DNA from: an uncultured Oscillospiraceae bacterium
GTDB lineage: Bacteria > Bacillota > Clostridia > Oscillospirales > Oscillospiraceae
Length of the DNA: 30,063 bases
NCBI GenBank assembly: GCA_934654755.1
Contig: CAKUGQ010000020.1
Span: 1-30,063, forward strand
Reading direction: 5' to 3'
Under the pieces are notes generated by a model, which saw nothing but the letters and a program-made list of their open reading frames with translations, was not told the DNA's origin and ran no database searches. Positions within the stretch are counted from its first letter, which is position 1. Each line of letters opens with the position of its first letter. The translations under genes were made by a program, and so were the position numbers. Positions 1 through 8,702 of this stretch are shown here, in pieces.

Positions 1-74
1 AGCCTATAGGCTCGGCCATGGGCATGCCCCAAGGGGGCTAGTGCATACCACCGGCACGGCCGGTGGTTATGATT
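1..74. repeat. 74-bp palindrome-rich terminal repeat, left copy
   Basis: Positions 1-74 are a perfect inverted match to 29988-30061; identity stops at position 75. The unit is dense in small palindromes: AGCCTATAGGCT at 1-12, GGGCATGCCC near 20-29, and a 9-bp hairpin at 47-67 (ACCACCGGC, loop ACG, GCCGGTGGT). The stop codon of the minus-strand gene at 79-489 lies 5 bp away, so the hairpin may act as its transcript end, although no clear T-tract follows. The likeliest reading is a dispersed genomic repeat at which assembly stopped. Confidence 0.9.
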
Positions 75-78
75 CTAC

Positions 79-489
79 TCAGGTCTTGCGGATAAATTTC
101 TCACCGCATTTCGGGCAGCGGATACTGACCTTGCCGCGCCCGCACGGCACGCGCACGAGCTGCTTGCAGTTCGGGCAGCGGAAATAGCGGTTTTTCCGAT
201 CGCGCAGACGGGTCCAAAGCTGCACAAGCCGCGCATTTTCGCGGCGGCGCGCCGGAATGTTGCGTGAAAAGCTGCGCACCAGACTCAGAACCAGAAGCGC
301 CATCATCACAAGCCAGAGGACGTGATAAATGACACCGGTATAGATGCGGCTGTCCAGAAAGACGTTCGCAAGAATATTATTGGCAAGGCTGACCACAACG
401 GCCAGCACCAAAAGAACGCAGTTCAGTGCGTCCGAGCCGTAGCGTCCGGCAAGGAAACGGCGGATCGATGCGCCGATTCGTTGAAACAT
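79..489 (-). CDS. Zinc-ribbon membrane protein, unknown function
   Basis: Encodes about 136 residues. Two hydrophobic segments in the first ~70 residues look like membrane helices. A basic linker with RRR and RLRDRKNR follows, then a C-terminal zinc ribbon with two CxxC pairs (CPNC and CPKC). I chose the ATG at 489 over an in-frame GTG at 498: GGTGAT, which matches the 3' anti-Shine-Dalgarno, lies just before it, and the promoter predicts a start of transcription near 500, which would leave the GTG almost leaderless. Proteins of this layout occur in Clostridia as short hypothetical membrane proteins; I know of no assigned role. It is transcribed divergently from recJ. The ribbon probably sits in the cytoplasm next to the membrane (inference). 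Confidence 0.75.
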   Translation of the reverse strand: MFQRIGASIRRFLAGRYGSDALNCVLLVLAVVVSLANNILANVFLDSRIYTGVIYHVLWLVMMALLVLSLVRSFSRNIPARRRENARLVQLWTRLRDRKNRYFRCPNCKQLVRVPCGRGKVSIRCPKCGEKFIRKT

Positions 490-506
490 ACAAATCACCG
501 TTGATA

Positions 507-534
507 ATTATATGTTTTTGCACGAATTATTCAA
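507..534 (-). promoter_or_regulatory. Sigma-A type promoter for the zinc-ribbon gene
   Basis: Read on the minus strand: -35 TTGAAT (534-529), 16-nt spacer, -10 TATAAT (512-507). The predicted transcript start near 500 leaves a leader of about 11 nt that contains only the ribosome binding site. Confidence 0.6.
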
Positions 535-622
535 GCAGTCTCCCGCAGAATTCATAAAAAGTTTACGCCCGCACACCACGTTCGGAACCGTGAGGCATTT
601 TTCGCTTTTTACGCCGTTTCTA

Positions 623-651
623 TTGTGCTTTGGCGATATTTTTGCTATAAT
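623..651 (+). promoter_or_regulatory. Sigma-A type promoter for the recJ operon
   Basis: -35 TTGTGC (623-628), 17-nt spacer, -10 TATAAT (646-651) preceded by TGC, an extended -10. The predicted transcript start near 657-658 lies after the ATG at 654, which rules that ATG out as the recJ start. Confidence 0.7.
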
Positions 652-689
652 GAATGCTGGAAAGAAATCTTCTTGGGATGTGTATCTGC

Positions 690-2732
690 GTGAAATACGG
701 AATCTGGAACATTGCCCTGCCGGACGCAAGTCAGGTGCGGGCACTGCGCGAAGCGGGTTTTTCCCCGCTGGCCGCCTATGCGCTGAGCGGACGCGGGCTT
801 TCCGCCGCACAGGCGCAGGCTCTGCTCGATCGAAATACGCCGCTTTTTGACCCTTTTCTGATGAAAGATATGGACCGCGCGGTTCGGACGCTGCGTGAGG
901 CGCTTGCCCGGCACGCGCGCATTGCCGTTTTCGGCGACTACGACGTCGACGGCATCACCGCCACCTGCCTTCTGGTGGACTATCTGCAATCGCTCGGAGC
1001 GGATGTGACCTTTCATATTCCCGGCCGCCTTGAGGAGGGCTACGGGCTGAACGAAAGCGCCGTGCGAATGCTGGCGCAGCAGGGGGTAAGGCTGATTGTC
1101 ACCGTTGACTGCGGCATTACCGCCGTGGAGGAGGCCCGGCTCTGCCGCGAGCTGGGGATACGGTTGGTCATCACCGACCATCACGAATGCAAAGACGAAC
1201 TGCCGGAGGCCGACGCCGTCGTCGATCCTCATCGTCCCGATTGCGGTTATCCGCACCGGGAGCTTTCCGGCGTCGGCGTGGCCTTCAAGCTGGCCGCCGC
1301 CCTGGAGGGCGAGCAGGAGCGGCTCGCACTGCGCTACTGCACGCTCGTCTGTATGGGTACCATTGCCGACGTCATGCCGTTGTGCGGAGAAAACCGACAT
1401 CTGGTCACACTTGGACTTTCGCGGATGCAGTCGGCCTGCCGGCCGGGCCTGCACGCGCTGCTGGAGGCCGGGGGCTGCACGGAGCAGCCCGTCACCGCTA
1501 CCGCCGTCGGCTATGTCCTTGCGCCGCGCATCAATGCCGCCGGACGTATGGAACACGCGGAGCTTGCCGTACAGCTTCTGCTCAGCCGCGACCCGAAGCA
1601 GGCCGAGCAGCTTGCGGAAACGCTCTGCGAGCTGAACCGCGAGCGGCAGGAGACGGAGCTGAGGATCTACCGCGAGGCGGTCGCGCAGCTTCATGCCATG
1701 CCGCCCGGCGAGGCCATCGTATTGGCCGGCGAGGAATGGCATCAGGGCGTCGTGGGTATCGTCGCATCGCGCCTGAGCGAGGAGTTCTGCCGTCCGACCT
1801 TCCTGATCTCACTGTCCGGCGACCGAGGCAAAGCCTCGTCGCGTTCCTACGGCGGCTTCAATCTCTTTGCCGCCCTGCGCGATAACGAAGCGCTGCTCGA
1901 GGGCTACGGCGGCCATGAGCTTGCCGCCGGATTTACCATCGCGCGAGACAAAATCGATGAGTTTCGAGAGAAAATGTGCGACGCCGTGCGTGCATACACC
2001 GCCTCCGGCGCACAGCAAAGCGCACTGCACGTGGACTGCGAGCTTCCCGCCGCACTGTTGACAAACAAAAACGTGGATGCCCTGGCAGAGCTGGAGCCTT
2101 GCGGCGCAGGATGCCCGCGCCCCGTTTTCTGTCTGCGGGAAACAACGGTCGAGAGCTGCGGCGCCGTCGGAAACGGGCGTCATCTGCGGCTGAAGCTGCG
2201 CAGCCGCGACGGGCATGGGTTCGGCGCCATCTTTTTCTCGGCCGGACCACTCGCCGACGTGCTTACGCCGGGTGAGCTGCTCGATGTGGCGTTTTACGCG
2301 CAGATCAACGAATTCCGCGGACTGCGCACGGTGCAGCTTAACCTGGTCGATCTGCGCCGCGTCACCGGCGCAGAGCTTTACGGCCGTTTCCTGGATCGTG
2401 CAGAGCTTCTGCCCTGCGACGGCGCAGCGCTCGCACCGGAGCGCGAAGACGTCGCCGCTGTCTGGCAGTACCTTCTGACCGCAGCGCCGGACGGCGCCGT
2501 TCTGCGCTGCAGAGACGAAGCGCTGTGCTGCCGCGCCGCAGCCTTCTCTCACGGACGCCACAGCATTCGCCGCACGCTGGCCTGTCTGGACATTCTCGCG
2601 GAGCTTGGTTTTGTAAAGCTGCACCGCGAAAAAAACAGCATTGAGCTGCGTGTCGTACGCGACGCTCCGCGCAACCCGCTGGAAAACAGCGAGCTATATC
2701 GCCGCCTGCGGCGGCTCGGAAGGAAGGAATGA
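690..2732 (+). CDS. recJ: Single-stranded-DNA-specific exonuclease RecJ
   Basis: RecJ is a 5'-3' single-strand DNA exonuclease of the DHH phosphoesterase superfamily, used in recombination and base-excision/mismatch repair. Visible motifs, numbered from the chosen start: FGDYDVDG around 81-88, TVDCG around 138-142, the DHH triad at 163-165, and the DHHA1-domain GGH...AAG motif around 407-415, followed by an OB-like region and a C-terminal extension. About 680 residues, as usual for Firmicutes RecJ and longer than the E. coli enzyme. I start at GTG 690 (VKYGIWN, a typical clostridial RecJ N-terminus) with GGGATG at 675-680 as a weak ribosome binding site. ATG 678 is an alternative; ATG 654 precedes the predicted transcript start. 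First gene of the operon, 1 nt from rel. Confidence 0.93.
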   Translation: MKYGIWNIALPDASQVRALREAGFSPLAAYALSGRGLSAAQAQALLDRNTPLFDPFLMKDMDRAVRTLREALARHARIAVFGDYDVDGITATCLLVDYLQSLGADVTFHIPGRLEEGYGLNESAVRMLAQQGVRLIVTVDCGITAVEEARLCRELGIRLVITDHHECKDELPEADAVVDPHRPDCGYPHRELSGVGVAFKLAAALEGEQERLALRYCTLVCMGTIADVMPLCGENRHLVTLGLSRMQSACRPGLHALLEAGGCTEQPVTATAVGYVLAPRINAAGRMEHAELAVQLLLSRDPKQAEQLAETLCELNRERQETELRIYREAVAQLHAMPPGEAIVLAGEEWHQGVVGIVASRLSEEFCRPTFLISLSGDRGKASSRSYGGFNLFAALRDNEALLEGYGGHELAAGFTIARDKIDEFREKMCDAVRAYTASGAQQSALHVDCELPAALLTNKNVDALAELEPCGAGCPRPVFCLRETTVESCGAVGNGRHLRLKLRSRDGHGFGAIFFSAGPLADVLTPGELLDVAFYAQINEFRGLRTVQLNLVDLRRVTGAELYGRFLDRAELLPCDGAALAPEREDVAAVWQYLLTAAPDGAVLRCRDEALCCRAAAFSHGRHSIRRTLACLDILAELGFVKLHREKNSIELRVVRDAPRNPLENSELYRRLRRLGRKE

Positions 2733-2733
2733 C

Positions 2734-4905
2734 ATGGAGACCTTTCAGGAGCATTATGACAGCCTGATGCGTGCCATTGCGCGCTACTGCCCCACGGCGG
2801 ATCGCGTGCAGATCGATCGCGCCGTGCTCTATGCACAGGCAAAGCACGCCAATCAGAAGCGCAAGGACGGCTCGCCCTACATTATCCATCCTCTGGCCGT
2901 GGCGGAGATCGTCGCAGAAATCGGTCTGGATACCGATGCCATTCTCGGCGCACTGCTGCATGACTGCATCGAGGATACCGACTCGACCTATGACGAAATT
3001 GCCCGCAGCTTCAACCCGACCGTTGCCGGTCTGGTCGAAGGCGTAACCAAACTGACGCGCGTGGAGTTTTCCACGCAGGAACAGCAGCAAATGGAAAATC
3101 TGCGCAAGATGTTCATGGCCATGAGCAAGGACATCCGCGTGGTACTTATCAAAATCTGTGACCGGCTGCATAATACCCGGACGCTGCAATACCAAACGCC
3201 CGCCAAGCAGATTTCCAAGTCCCGCGAAACGATGGACATCTACGCACCGTTGGCGCACCGTCTGGGCATGCAGAAGATCAAGTGGGAGCTGGAAGACACC
3301 AGCCTCAAATACCTTGATCCGGCGGGTTACGAGGAGATCATGGCCTATCTCGACGCGCAGAAGCAGAAGGCCGACGAGTTCATGCAGACCATTCAGAGTG
3401 CCATCACCACACGCCTGAGCTCCGTAGGAATCCACGGTACAATCTACGGCCGCGTCAAGCACGTCTACTCCATCTACCGCAAAATGCGCGCGCAGGGCAA
3501 AAGCATCGACGAGCTGTTCGACCTCTACGCCTTCCGCGTGATCGTCGATTCCATTCCGGATTGCTATAACGTTCTCGGCCACATCCATGACCTGTTCAAC
3601 CTCGTGCCGGGACGCTTCAAGGACTACATCTCCACGCCGAAGCCAAACATGTATCAAAGCCTGCACACCACCGTTATCGGCAAGCAGGGCATTCCCTTTG
3701 AGGTGCAGATCCGCACCTGGGAGATGCATGAAACGGCGGAATACGGCATCGCCGCACACTGGAAATACAAACAGGGGGTCGCCGGCGGCGACGAAAAAGA
3801 GTTTGAATGGGTGCGCCGCCTGCTGGAAAGCCAGCAGGAGGAAACGGATGCCGAGGATTATATCCATTCGCTGAAAATCGACATGTTTGACGATGAAGTC
3901 TTTGTCTTCACGCCCAAGGGCAAGGTCATGAGTCTGCCCGCCGGTTCAACGCCGATCGACTTCGCCTACGCCATTCACTCCGGCGTGGGCAACGCAATGG
4001 TCGGCGCAAAGGTCAACAACCGTATCGCATCCTTTGACCAGACGCTGGCCAACGGCGATATTGTCGAGATTCTCACCTCCAAAACTGCCAAGGGTCCAAG
4101 CCGCGACTGGCTGAATATCTGCAACTCCAATCAGGCGCGCACAAAGATCAAGCAGTGGTTCAAAAAGGAAAAGCGCGAGGAAAATGTCGCGCACGGCAAG
4201 GCGAGCTTTGAGGCCGAGCTGCGGCGCAACGGCATCGGTCTTGCCGCCGTAATGGATCCCGAGCTGTTACCGACACTGCTGAAAAAGCTGTCGTTTGACT
4301 GTCTGGATGATATGTACGCCGCCATCGGCTACGGCGGTCTGACAGCCGCAAAGGCCTTCGGCCGCATCCGCGACGAGCTGACGCGCGCCACGCGCCAGAA
4401 CCGCGAGGCGGCACGGCCGGAGATTCCGGCCGTTAAACCCGGCCGCCATCAGGCAAACGGCGTAAGTGTCGAGGGAATTGATTCGTGTATGATCAAATTC
4501 TCCCGCTGCTGCACGCCCGTACCGGGCGACGACATCGTGGGCTTCATCACCAAGGGCTACGGTGTCTCCATTCACCGACGCGACTGCCGCAATGCCGCCG
4601 CCGCACTGGAGCCGAACCGCTCGGCCCGTTGGGTAAACGTCTGGTGGAACGCCGATGAGGGCAAGCCCTTCTCCACCACGCTGGAAATCGACTCGGACGA
4701 TCGCGAGGGCATCTGGATCGACATCGCCACCGCGCTGACCGCCGCCAAGGTCAAGATCAGCGAGATCTCCGCCAAGGGCAAAACGGACGGCAAAGCGCGC
4801 ACCGTAGCGACCTTTGAGGTACGGAATGTCTCCGAGCTGGAGTCTATTCGCAGCCGGGTACGCAGCATTCCGGGCGTATTTGATGTGCGAAGGGGGCAGA
4901 ACTGA
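2734..4905 (+). CDS. rel: Bifunctional (p)ppGpp synthetase/hydrolase Rel
   Basis: Makes and degrades the alarmone (p)ppGpp in the stringent response; cytoplasmic and ribosome-associated. 723 residues with the full long-RSH layout. The HD hydrolase domain has H52 and the HD pair at 76-77. The synthetase domain has GRVKHVYSIYRKM around 239-251 and YQSLHTT around 307-313. TGS spans about 395-457, a Cys-rich zinc-finger-like part (RCCTP) starts at 621, and a C-terminal ACT domain runs from about 655. RFKD at 294-297 is the signature of bifunctional enzymes (monofunctional E. coli RelA has EFDD). ATG 2734 follows GGAAGGAA closely; an upstream in-frame ATG at 2641 lies inside recJ and is rejected. 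The stop overlaps the dtd start by 1 nt. In many Firmicutes apt sits between recJ and rel; here it is absent. Confidence 0.96.
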   Translation: METFQEHYDSLMRAIARYCPTADRVQIDRAVLYAQAKHANQKRKDGSPYIIHPLAVAEIVAEIGLDTDAILGALLHDCIEDTDSTYDEIARSFNPTVAGLVEGVTKLTRVEFSTQEQQQMENLRKMFMAMSKDIRVVLIKICDRLHNTRTLQYQTPAKQISKSRETMDIYAPLAHRLGMQKIKWELEDTSLKYLDPAGYEEIMAYLDAQKQKADEFMQTIQSAITTRLSSVGIHGTIYGRVKHVYSIYRKMRAQGKSIDELFDLYAFRVIVDSIPDCYNVLGHIHDLFNLVPGRFKDYISTPKPNMYQSLHTTVIGKQGIPFEVQIRTWEMHETAEYGIAAHWKYKQGVAGGDEKEFEWVRRLLESQQEETDAEDYIHSLKIDMFDDEVFVFTPKGKVMSLPAGSTPIDFAYAIHSGVGNAMVGAKVNNRIASFDQTLANGDIVEILTSKTAKGPSRDWLNICNSNQARTKIKQWFKKEKREENVAHGKASFEAELRRNGIGLAAVMDPELLPTLLKKLSFDCLDDMYAAIGYGGLTAAKAFGRIRDELTRATRQNREAARPEIPAVKPGRHQANGVSVEGIDSCMIKFSRCCTPVPGDDIVGFITKGYGVSIHRRDCRNAAAALEPNRSARWVNVWWNADEGKPFSTTLEIDSDDREGIWIDIATALTAAKVKISEISAKGKTDGKARTVATFEVRNVSELESIRSRVRSIPGVFDVRRGQN

Positions 4906-5354
4906 TGCGAGCCGTAGTCACAAGGGTCACAAACGCCTGCGTACGCATTGACGGCGAGACCGTCGGCCAAATCGGCCGGGGCTTCCTGATCCTGTTGGGA
5001 ATCGGTCCGGACGACACACCTGCACTGTGCGCGAAGCTGGCCGATAAAATTCTGGGGCTGCGTGTGTTTGAGGACGATGCGGGAAAAATGAATCGTTCGC
5101 TTACCGACATTGGCGGGCAGGTGCTGGTCGTCAGCCAGTTCACGCTGTATGCCGACTGCTCCCACGGCCGCCGTCCGAGCTTTATCGGCGCGGCAAAGCC
5201 GGAGCTTGCCGTTCCGCTGTATGAGCAGTTCCTGCGGGAGTGCCATAGCCGCGGCTTCGCGCCGCAGCACGGGTGCTTCGGCGCGGACATGCAGGTGGAA
5301 TCCTGCAACGACGGCCCGGTAACTCTCATAATTGATACGAAGGATCTGAAATGA
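4905..5354 (+). CDS. dtd: D-aminoacyl-tRNA deacylase
   Basis: Cleaves D-amino acids (and glycine from tRNA-Ala) off mischarged tRNA, a translation proofreading step in the cytosol. 149 residues, the normal length. Both active-site signatures are present: SQFTL at 77-81 and the cross-subunit GPVT motif at 137-140, whose Gly-cisPro gives chiral selectivity. Start and stop are shared with neighbours: TGATG joins it to rel, and a 4-nt ATGA overlap joins it to the next gene, implying translational coupling. The rel-dtd order is conserved across Firmicutes. Confidence 0.96.
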   Translation: MRAVVTRVTNACVRIDGETVGQIGRGFLILLGIGPDDTPALCAKLADKILGLRVFEDDAGKMNRSLTDIGGQVLVVSQFTLYADCSHGRRPSFIGAAKPELAVPLYEQFLRECHSRGFAPQHGCFGADMQVESCNDGPVTLIIDTKDLK

Positions 5355-5944
5355 TGAACATTGAAACGCTTGTTCTGGGCGACCTGATGACCAACTGCTA
5401 CCTCGTCACGGACGGAGACGGCAACGCCGTCGTCATCGACCCCGCCGAATCGCCGGAGCGGATCCTGTCGCGGCTGACCGGCAGACGTCTGCTGGCCGTA
5501 CTGCTGACCCATGGACACTTTGACCATGTGGGTGCAACCGCCGGGCTGATGCAGGCAGCGCACTGCCCCGTTTACATCCACGAAAACGACGTCGATCTGC
5601 CCGCCTATATGACGGCAGGCGCGCTGCGCTACACCGATACCTACGCCGAGGGCGACACGCTTGATTTCGGCGCGCTGCACTTTACGGTGCTTGAAACACC
5701 GGGACACACACCGGGGTCTGTCTGTCTGCGCTGCGAAAACACGCTTTTTGCAGGCGATACGCTCTTTGCCGGCGCCTGCGGCCGGACCGACCTGACAGGC
5801 GGCAGCGAAGTGCAAATGCTGCAAAGTCTGCGCAGACTCGGTCGGATTCCGGAGAATCTGACCGTTTTGCCCGGCCACGGCCGCGCCACCACGCTTGACC
5901 GTGAGCGCGAGAGCAATCCCTATCTTCGGGAGGCATTGCGATGA
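5351..5944 (+). CDS. MBL-fold metallo-hydrolase (glyoxalase II-like)
   Basis: 197 residues of the metallo-beta-lactamase fold in the short glyoxalase II-like group. Metal ligands are visible: HGHFDH at 54-59, H119 in PGHTPGS, D136 in AGDTLF and H176 in PGHG. These bind two metal ions for hydrolysis of a thioester or similar substrate; the actual substrate is not known for this operon-linked form. The N-terminal half is catalytic, and it lacks the C-terminal substrate domain of full-length glyoxalase II. AAGGA lies just upstream of ATG 5351. It overlaps dtd and hemZ by 4 nt each, a typical Firmicutes rel-dtd-MBL-hemZ arrangement. Confidence 0.9.
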   Translation: MMNIETLVLGDLMTNCYLVTDGDGNAVVIDPAESPERILSRLTGRRLLAVLLTHGHFDHVGATAGLMQAAHCPVYIHENDVDLPAYMTAGALRYTDTYAEGDTLDFGALHFTVLETPGHTPGSVCLRCENTLFAGDTLFAGACGRTDLTGGSEVQMLQSLRRLGRIPENLTVLPGHGRATTLDRERESNPYLREALR

Positions 5945-7374
5945 AGCTCGAACTGCGCGGCCACGACGAACGCTACGCCGTCGAGCAGCTTCAGCTTGCA
6001 CTGTTTCCGGATGTACCGGATGAAGACGGCGGCGCAGTCTGTTCGCTCTTCCGCGGCGGTACATGGCTGACCGCAAAGGTGAAGATCGACCTGAACGGCC
6101 GCAGCGCCCACGCCTGCCGCCGTTTGCGCGTGCAGGAAGCGCAGGATGCTTCTCCTCTGCGGCGTCTGCTGCAAAACACCTACTACGAAGCCGCCGTGCA
6201 GCTTCGCGAGCCGCCGGAATGGGGCAGCCTGTCCGGCGTTCGGCCGACGAAGCTGGCCACCCGCGCGCTTCTGGCGGGCGAAGACCCGGCACAGGCATTC
6301 CGACTGATGCGGGAGCGTTACCACGTGCGCCCCGAGCGGGCGCGTCTGTGCGTCGAATGCGCCGAGCAGACCGTGGAAGCGGTACGTCGTCTGCGCGACA
6401 CGGATATTTCCCTCTACATCGGTATTCCCTTCTGTCCGACGCGCTGCGCCTATTGCAGCTTCGTCAGCGCAAGCGTGGAGAAAACGGCGGCGCTGCTGCC
6501 GCCCTACCTCGATGCGTTGGAGCGCGAGCTGGTACACACCGCCCGTCTGCTGCGCAACAGCGGAAAGACGCTGCGCACACTCTATATCGGCGGCGGAACG
6601 CCTACCGTGCTCTCAGCGGAGCAATTCAAGCGCCTTCAGGACGCGATTTTCATGCATTTTGACCGCTCCTCGCTGATAGAATATACCGTGGAGGGCGGTC
6701 GGCCGGATACCCTGGACGAAGAAAAGCTGCGCGTCATCCGCACCGGCGGAGCAACACGCATGAGCATCAACCCGCAGACAATGAACGATGCCGTTCTGGC
6801 TGCCGTCGGCCGCAGACACAGCGCCGCACAGACCGTAGCGGCTTTCCGGCAGGCCCGGGCCGCAGGCTTTGACGAGATCAACATGGATCTCATCGCCGGT
6901 CTGCCCGGCGATACGGAGGCATCGTTCCTCCATTCGCTGCGGCAGGTACTCGCGCTCGGGCCGGAAAACGTTACCGTCCATACGCTGGCACTCAAAAAAG
7001 GCGCGGATCTGTTCTTCGCCCGCACGGGGCTTCCCGACGCGGCGCAGGTGCGGCAAATGCTGTCCGGTGCGGAGGAAATGCTGCGCGCAGCCGGCTATGC
7101 GCCCTACTACCTTTACCGCCAGAAGTACATGTCCGGCAGCTTTGAAAATGTCGGCTGGTGCAGACCCGGCATCGCCTGCCTGTATAACGTTTACATGATG
7201 GAGGAACTGCACAGCATCGTCTCCCTCGGCGGCGGCGGTATGACCAAAATCAATTTGCCGGACGGTTCGCTCGTCCGACTGCACAATCCCAAATTCCCGC
7301 AGCAGTATATCGATCGCATCGACGATGTGCTCCTACGCAAGGACGAAGCCTTTGCGCTGCTGCGCGGCAAATGA
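5941..7374 (+). CDS. hemZ: Radical SAM protein, coproporphyrinogen dehydrogenase HemZ family
   Basis: 477 residues. The radical SAM cluster motif CxxxCxxC is at C165, C169 and C172 (GIPFCPTRCAYCSF). It is followed by the GGGTPT motif around 219-224 and the HemN/HemZ-type segments around DEINMDLIAGLPG and HTLALKKG. The ~160-residue N-terminal region before the cluster is a HemZ trait and distinguishes it from HemN/HemW. Family role: oxygen-independent conversion of coproporphyrinogen III to protoporphyrinogen IX. No other heme gene lies in the window, so the true substrate here is unproven. The ribosome binding site GGGAGG precedes ATG 5941 by 8 nt, and the start overlaps the previous stop (ATGA). 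Confidence 0.88.
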   Translation: MKLELRGHDERYAVEQLQLALFPDVPDEDGGAVCSLFRGGTWLTAKVKIDLNGRSAHACRRLRVQEAQDASPLRRLLQNTYYEAAVQLREPPEWGSLSGVRPTKLATRALLAGEDPAQAFRLMRERYHVRPERARLCVECAEQTVEAVRRLRDTDISLYIGIPFCPTRCAYCSFVSASVEKTAALLPPYLDALERELVHTARLLRNSGKTLRTLYIGGGTPTVLSAEQFKRLQDAIFMHFDRSSLIEYTVEGGRPDTLDEEKLRVIRTGGATRMSINPQTMNDAVLAAVGRRHSAAQTVAAFRQARAAGFDEINMDLIAGLPGDTEASFLHSLRQVLALGPENVTVHTLALKKGADLFFARTGLPDAAQVRQMLSGAEEMLRAAGYAPYYLYRQKYMSGSFENVGWCRPGIACLYNVYMMEELHSIVSLGGGGMTKINLPDGSLVRLHNPKFPQQYIDRIDDVLLRKDEAFALLRGK

Positions 7375-7385
7375 TCGGAGGAATT

Positions 7386-8702
7386 ATGGATACCCTGTTT
7401 TCAAATGTCACCGTCGTAACGATGGACGAGGAGCTGCGCGTGCTGTTTTCCGCCTTTGTCGGCGTGACGGACGGAAAGATCAGTTACCTTTCGCAAACCG
7501 CGCCGGAGGAGCGGCCGCAGCAGATTATCAACGGCGAGGGCATGGTGCTCATGCCCGGTCTGATGAACTGCCATACCCATCTGGCCATGACGCCCATGCG
7601 CGGCTATGCGGACGATCTGAACCTTTCCGACTGGCTCAACGACTGGATTTTCCCCGCCGAGGAACGACTCGACGGCCGCACCGTCCGCGCTGCGACGCTG
7701 CTCGGTCTGGCCGAGTGTCTGCGCTTCGGCACGACGAGCGTATCGGATATGTATTTCTTCTGCGACGAAATTGCGCAGGCCGTCGCAGAAAGCGGCATCA
7801 AGGCCAACCTCTCGCGCAGCACCGTCGTTTCGCCGGAGGAGGAATTCTGCTTCGACACAAACCGCCGCTGTCAGGAGACGGTTGCGCTAAAGGAAAAGTG
7901 GCACGGTTATGACAACGGCCGCATCCGCGTCGAGGGCTCCGTTCATGCCGAATACACCTCCGACTACCGTCTCTGGGAGGCATTGAGCGAGTATTGCCTG
8001 AGTGAAGGGCTGCGGATGCACATTCATCTGTCCGAAACACAGGCGGAGCACGAGGGCTGCAAGGAGCGGCATGGACTGACGCCCGCGCAGGTGCTTGACT
8101 GTCACCACATGTTCGATATGCCCGGCATGGCAGCACACTGCGTCTGGCTGGAGCCGGAGGATATGGCGCTTCTGGCAAAGCGGAAGATCTCCGCCGTCCA
8201 CTGCCCGGTATCGAATTTCAAGCTTGGCAGCGGCCGGGCAAAGGTGATGGAAATGATCCGCGCAGGCATGAATGTTGCCCTCGGCACGGACTCCGCCGCC
8301 TCCAACAACAACCTCGACCTGTTTGAAGAGATAAAAGCCGCCGCACTTGCCGCCAAAGCCGCGGGCGATCCCAGGGCGCTGCCCGCACAAGCGGCAGTCA
8401 TGATGGCGACGGTCTGCGGCGCACGCGCCCAGGGCCGCGAGGCCGAGTGCGGTATGATAAAGCCGGGCATGGACGCCGACCTGATTTTGCTGGATTTCAC
8501 GCAGCCGCATCTGATGCCCTGCCATAACGTCCTGTCGCATCTGGCTTATGCCGTGCGCGGCAGCGACGTCGTGATGACAATGGTGCGCGGCAAAATTCTC
8601 TACGCCGCAGGCGAGTACAAAACCATCGATTTGAATGCCGTCGTGCGCGAGCTGGCAGACTATGCCATGCCGAAGCTCTTTTCCCGACAGGAGGCAAAGT
8701 AA
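7386..8702 (+). CDS. Amidohydrolase, 5-methylthioadenosine/S-adenosylhomocysteine deaminase family
   Basis: 438 residues of the metal-dependent amidohydrolase TIM-barrel family, MtaD/TrzA group. Motifs: HTH at 63-65 (first metal ligands), H187, HLSETQAE with H214 and E217, H241, and the GTDSAASNN segment with the metal-binding D292. Family members deaminate methylthioadenosine, S-adenosylhomocysteine or adenosine to the inosyl compound; related ones hydrolyse guanine or chloro-triazines, so the substrate is a family-level guess. I start at ATG 7386, with GGAGG at 7378-7382, rather than the in-frame ATG at 7371 that overlaps the hemZ stop. It sits directly before the flippase gene with no spacer. 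Confidence 0.85.
   Translation: MDTLFSNVTVVTMDEELRVLFSAFVGVTDGKISYLSQTAPEERPQQIINGEGMVLMPGLMNCHTHLAMTPMRGYADDLNLSDWLNDWIFPAEERLDGRTVRAATLLGLAECLRFGTTSVSDMYFFCDEIAQAVAESGIKANLSRSTVVSPEEEFCFDTNRRCQETVALKEKWHGYDNGRIRVEGSVHAEYTSDYRLWEALSEYCLSEGLRMHIHLSETQAEHEGCKERHGLTPAQVLDCHHMFDMPGMAAHCVWLEPEDMALLAKRKISAVHCPVSNFKLGSGRAKVMEMIRAGMNVALGTDSAASNNNLDLFEEIKAAALAAKAAGDPRALPAQAAVMMATVCGARAQGREAECGMIKPGMDADLILLDFTQPHLMPCHNVLSHLAYAVRGSDVVMTMVRGKILYAAGEYKTIDLNAVVRELADYAMPKLFSRQEAK

Noticed and set aside
654..689. ATG 654 as the recJ start
   Set aside because: It overlaps the end of a strong -10 box, so the transcript would begin after it.
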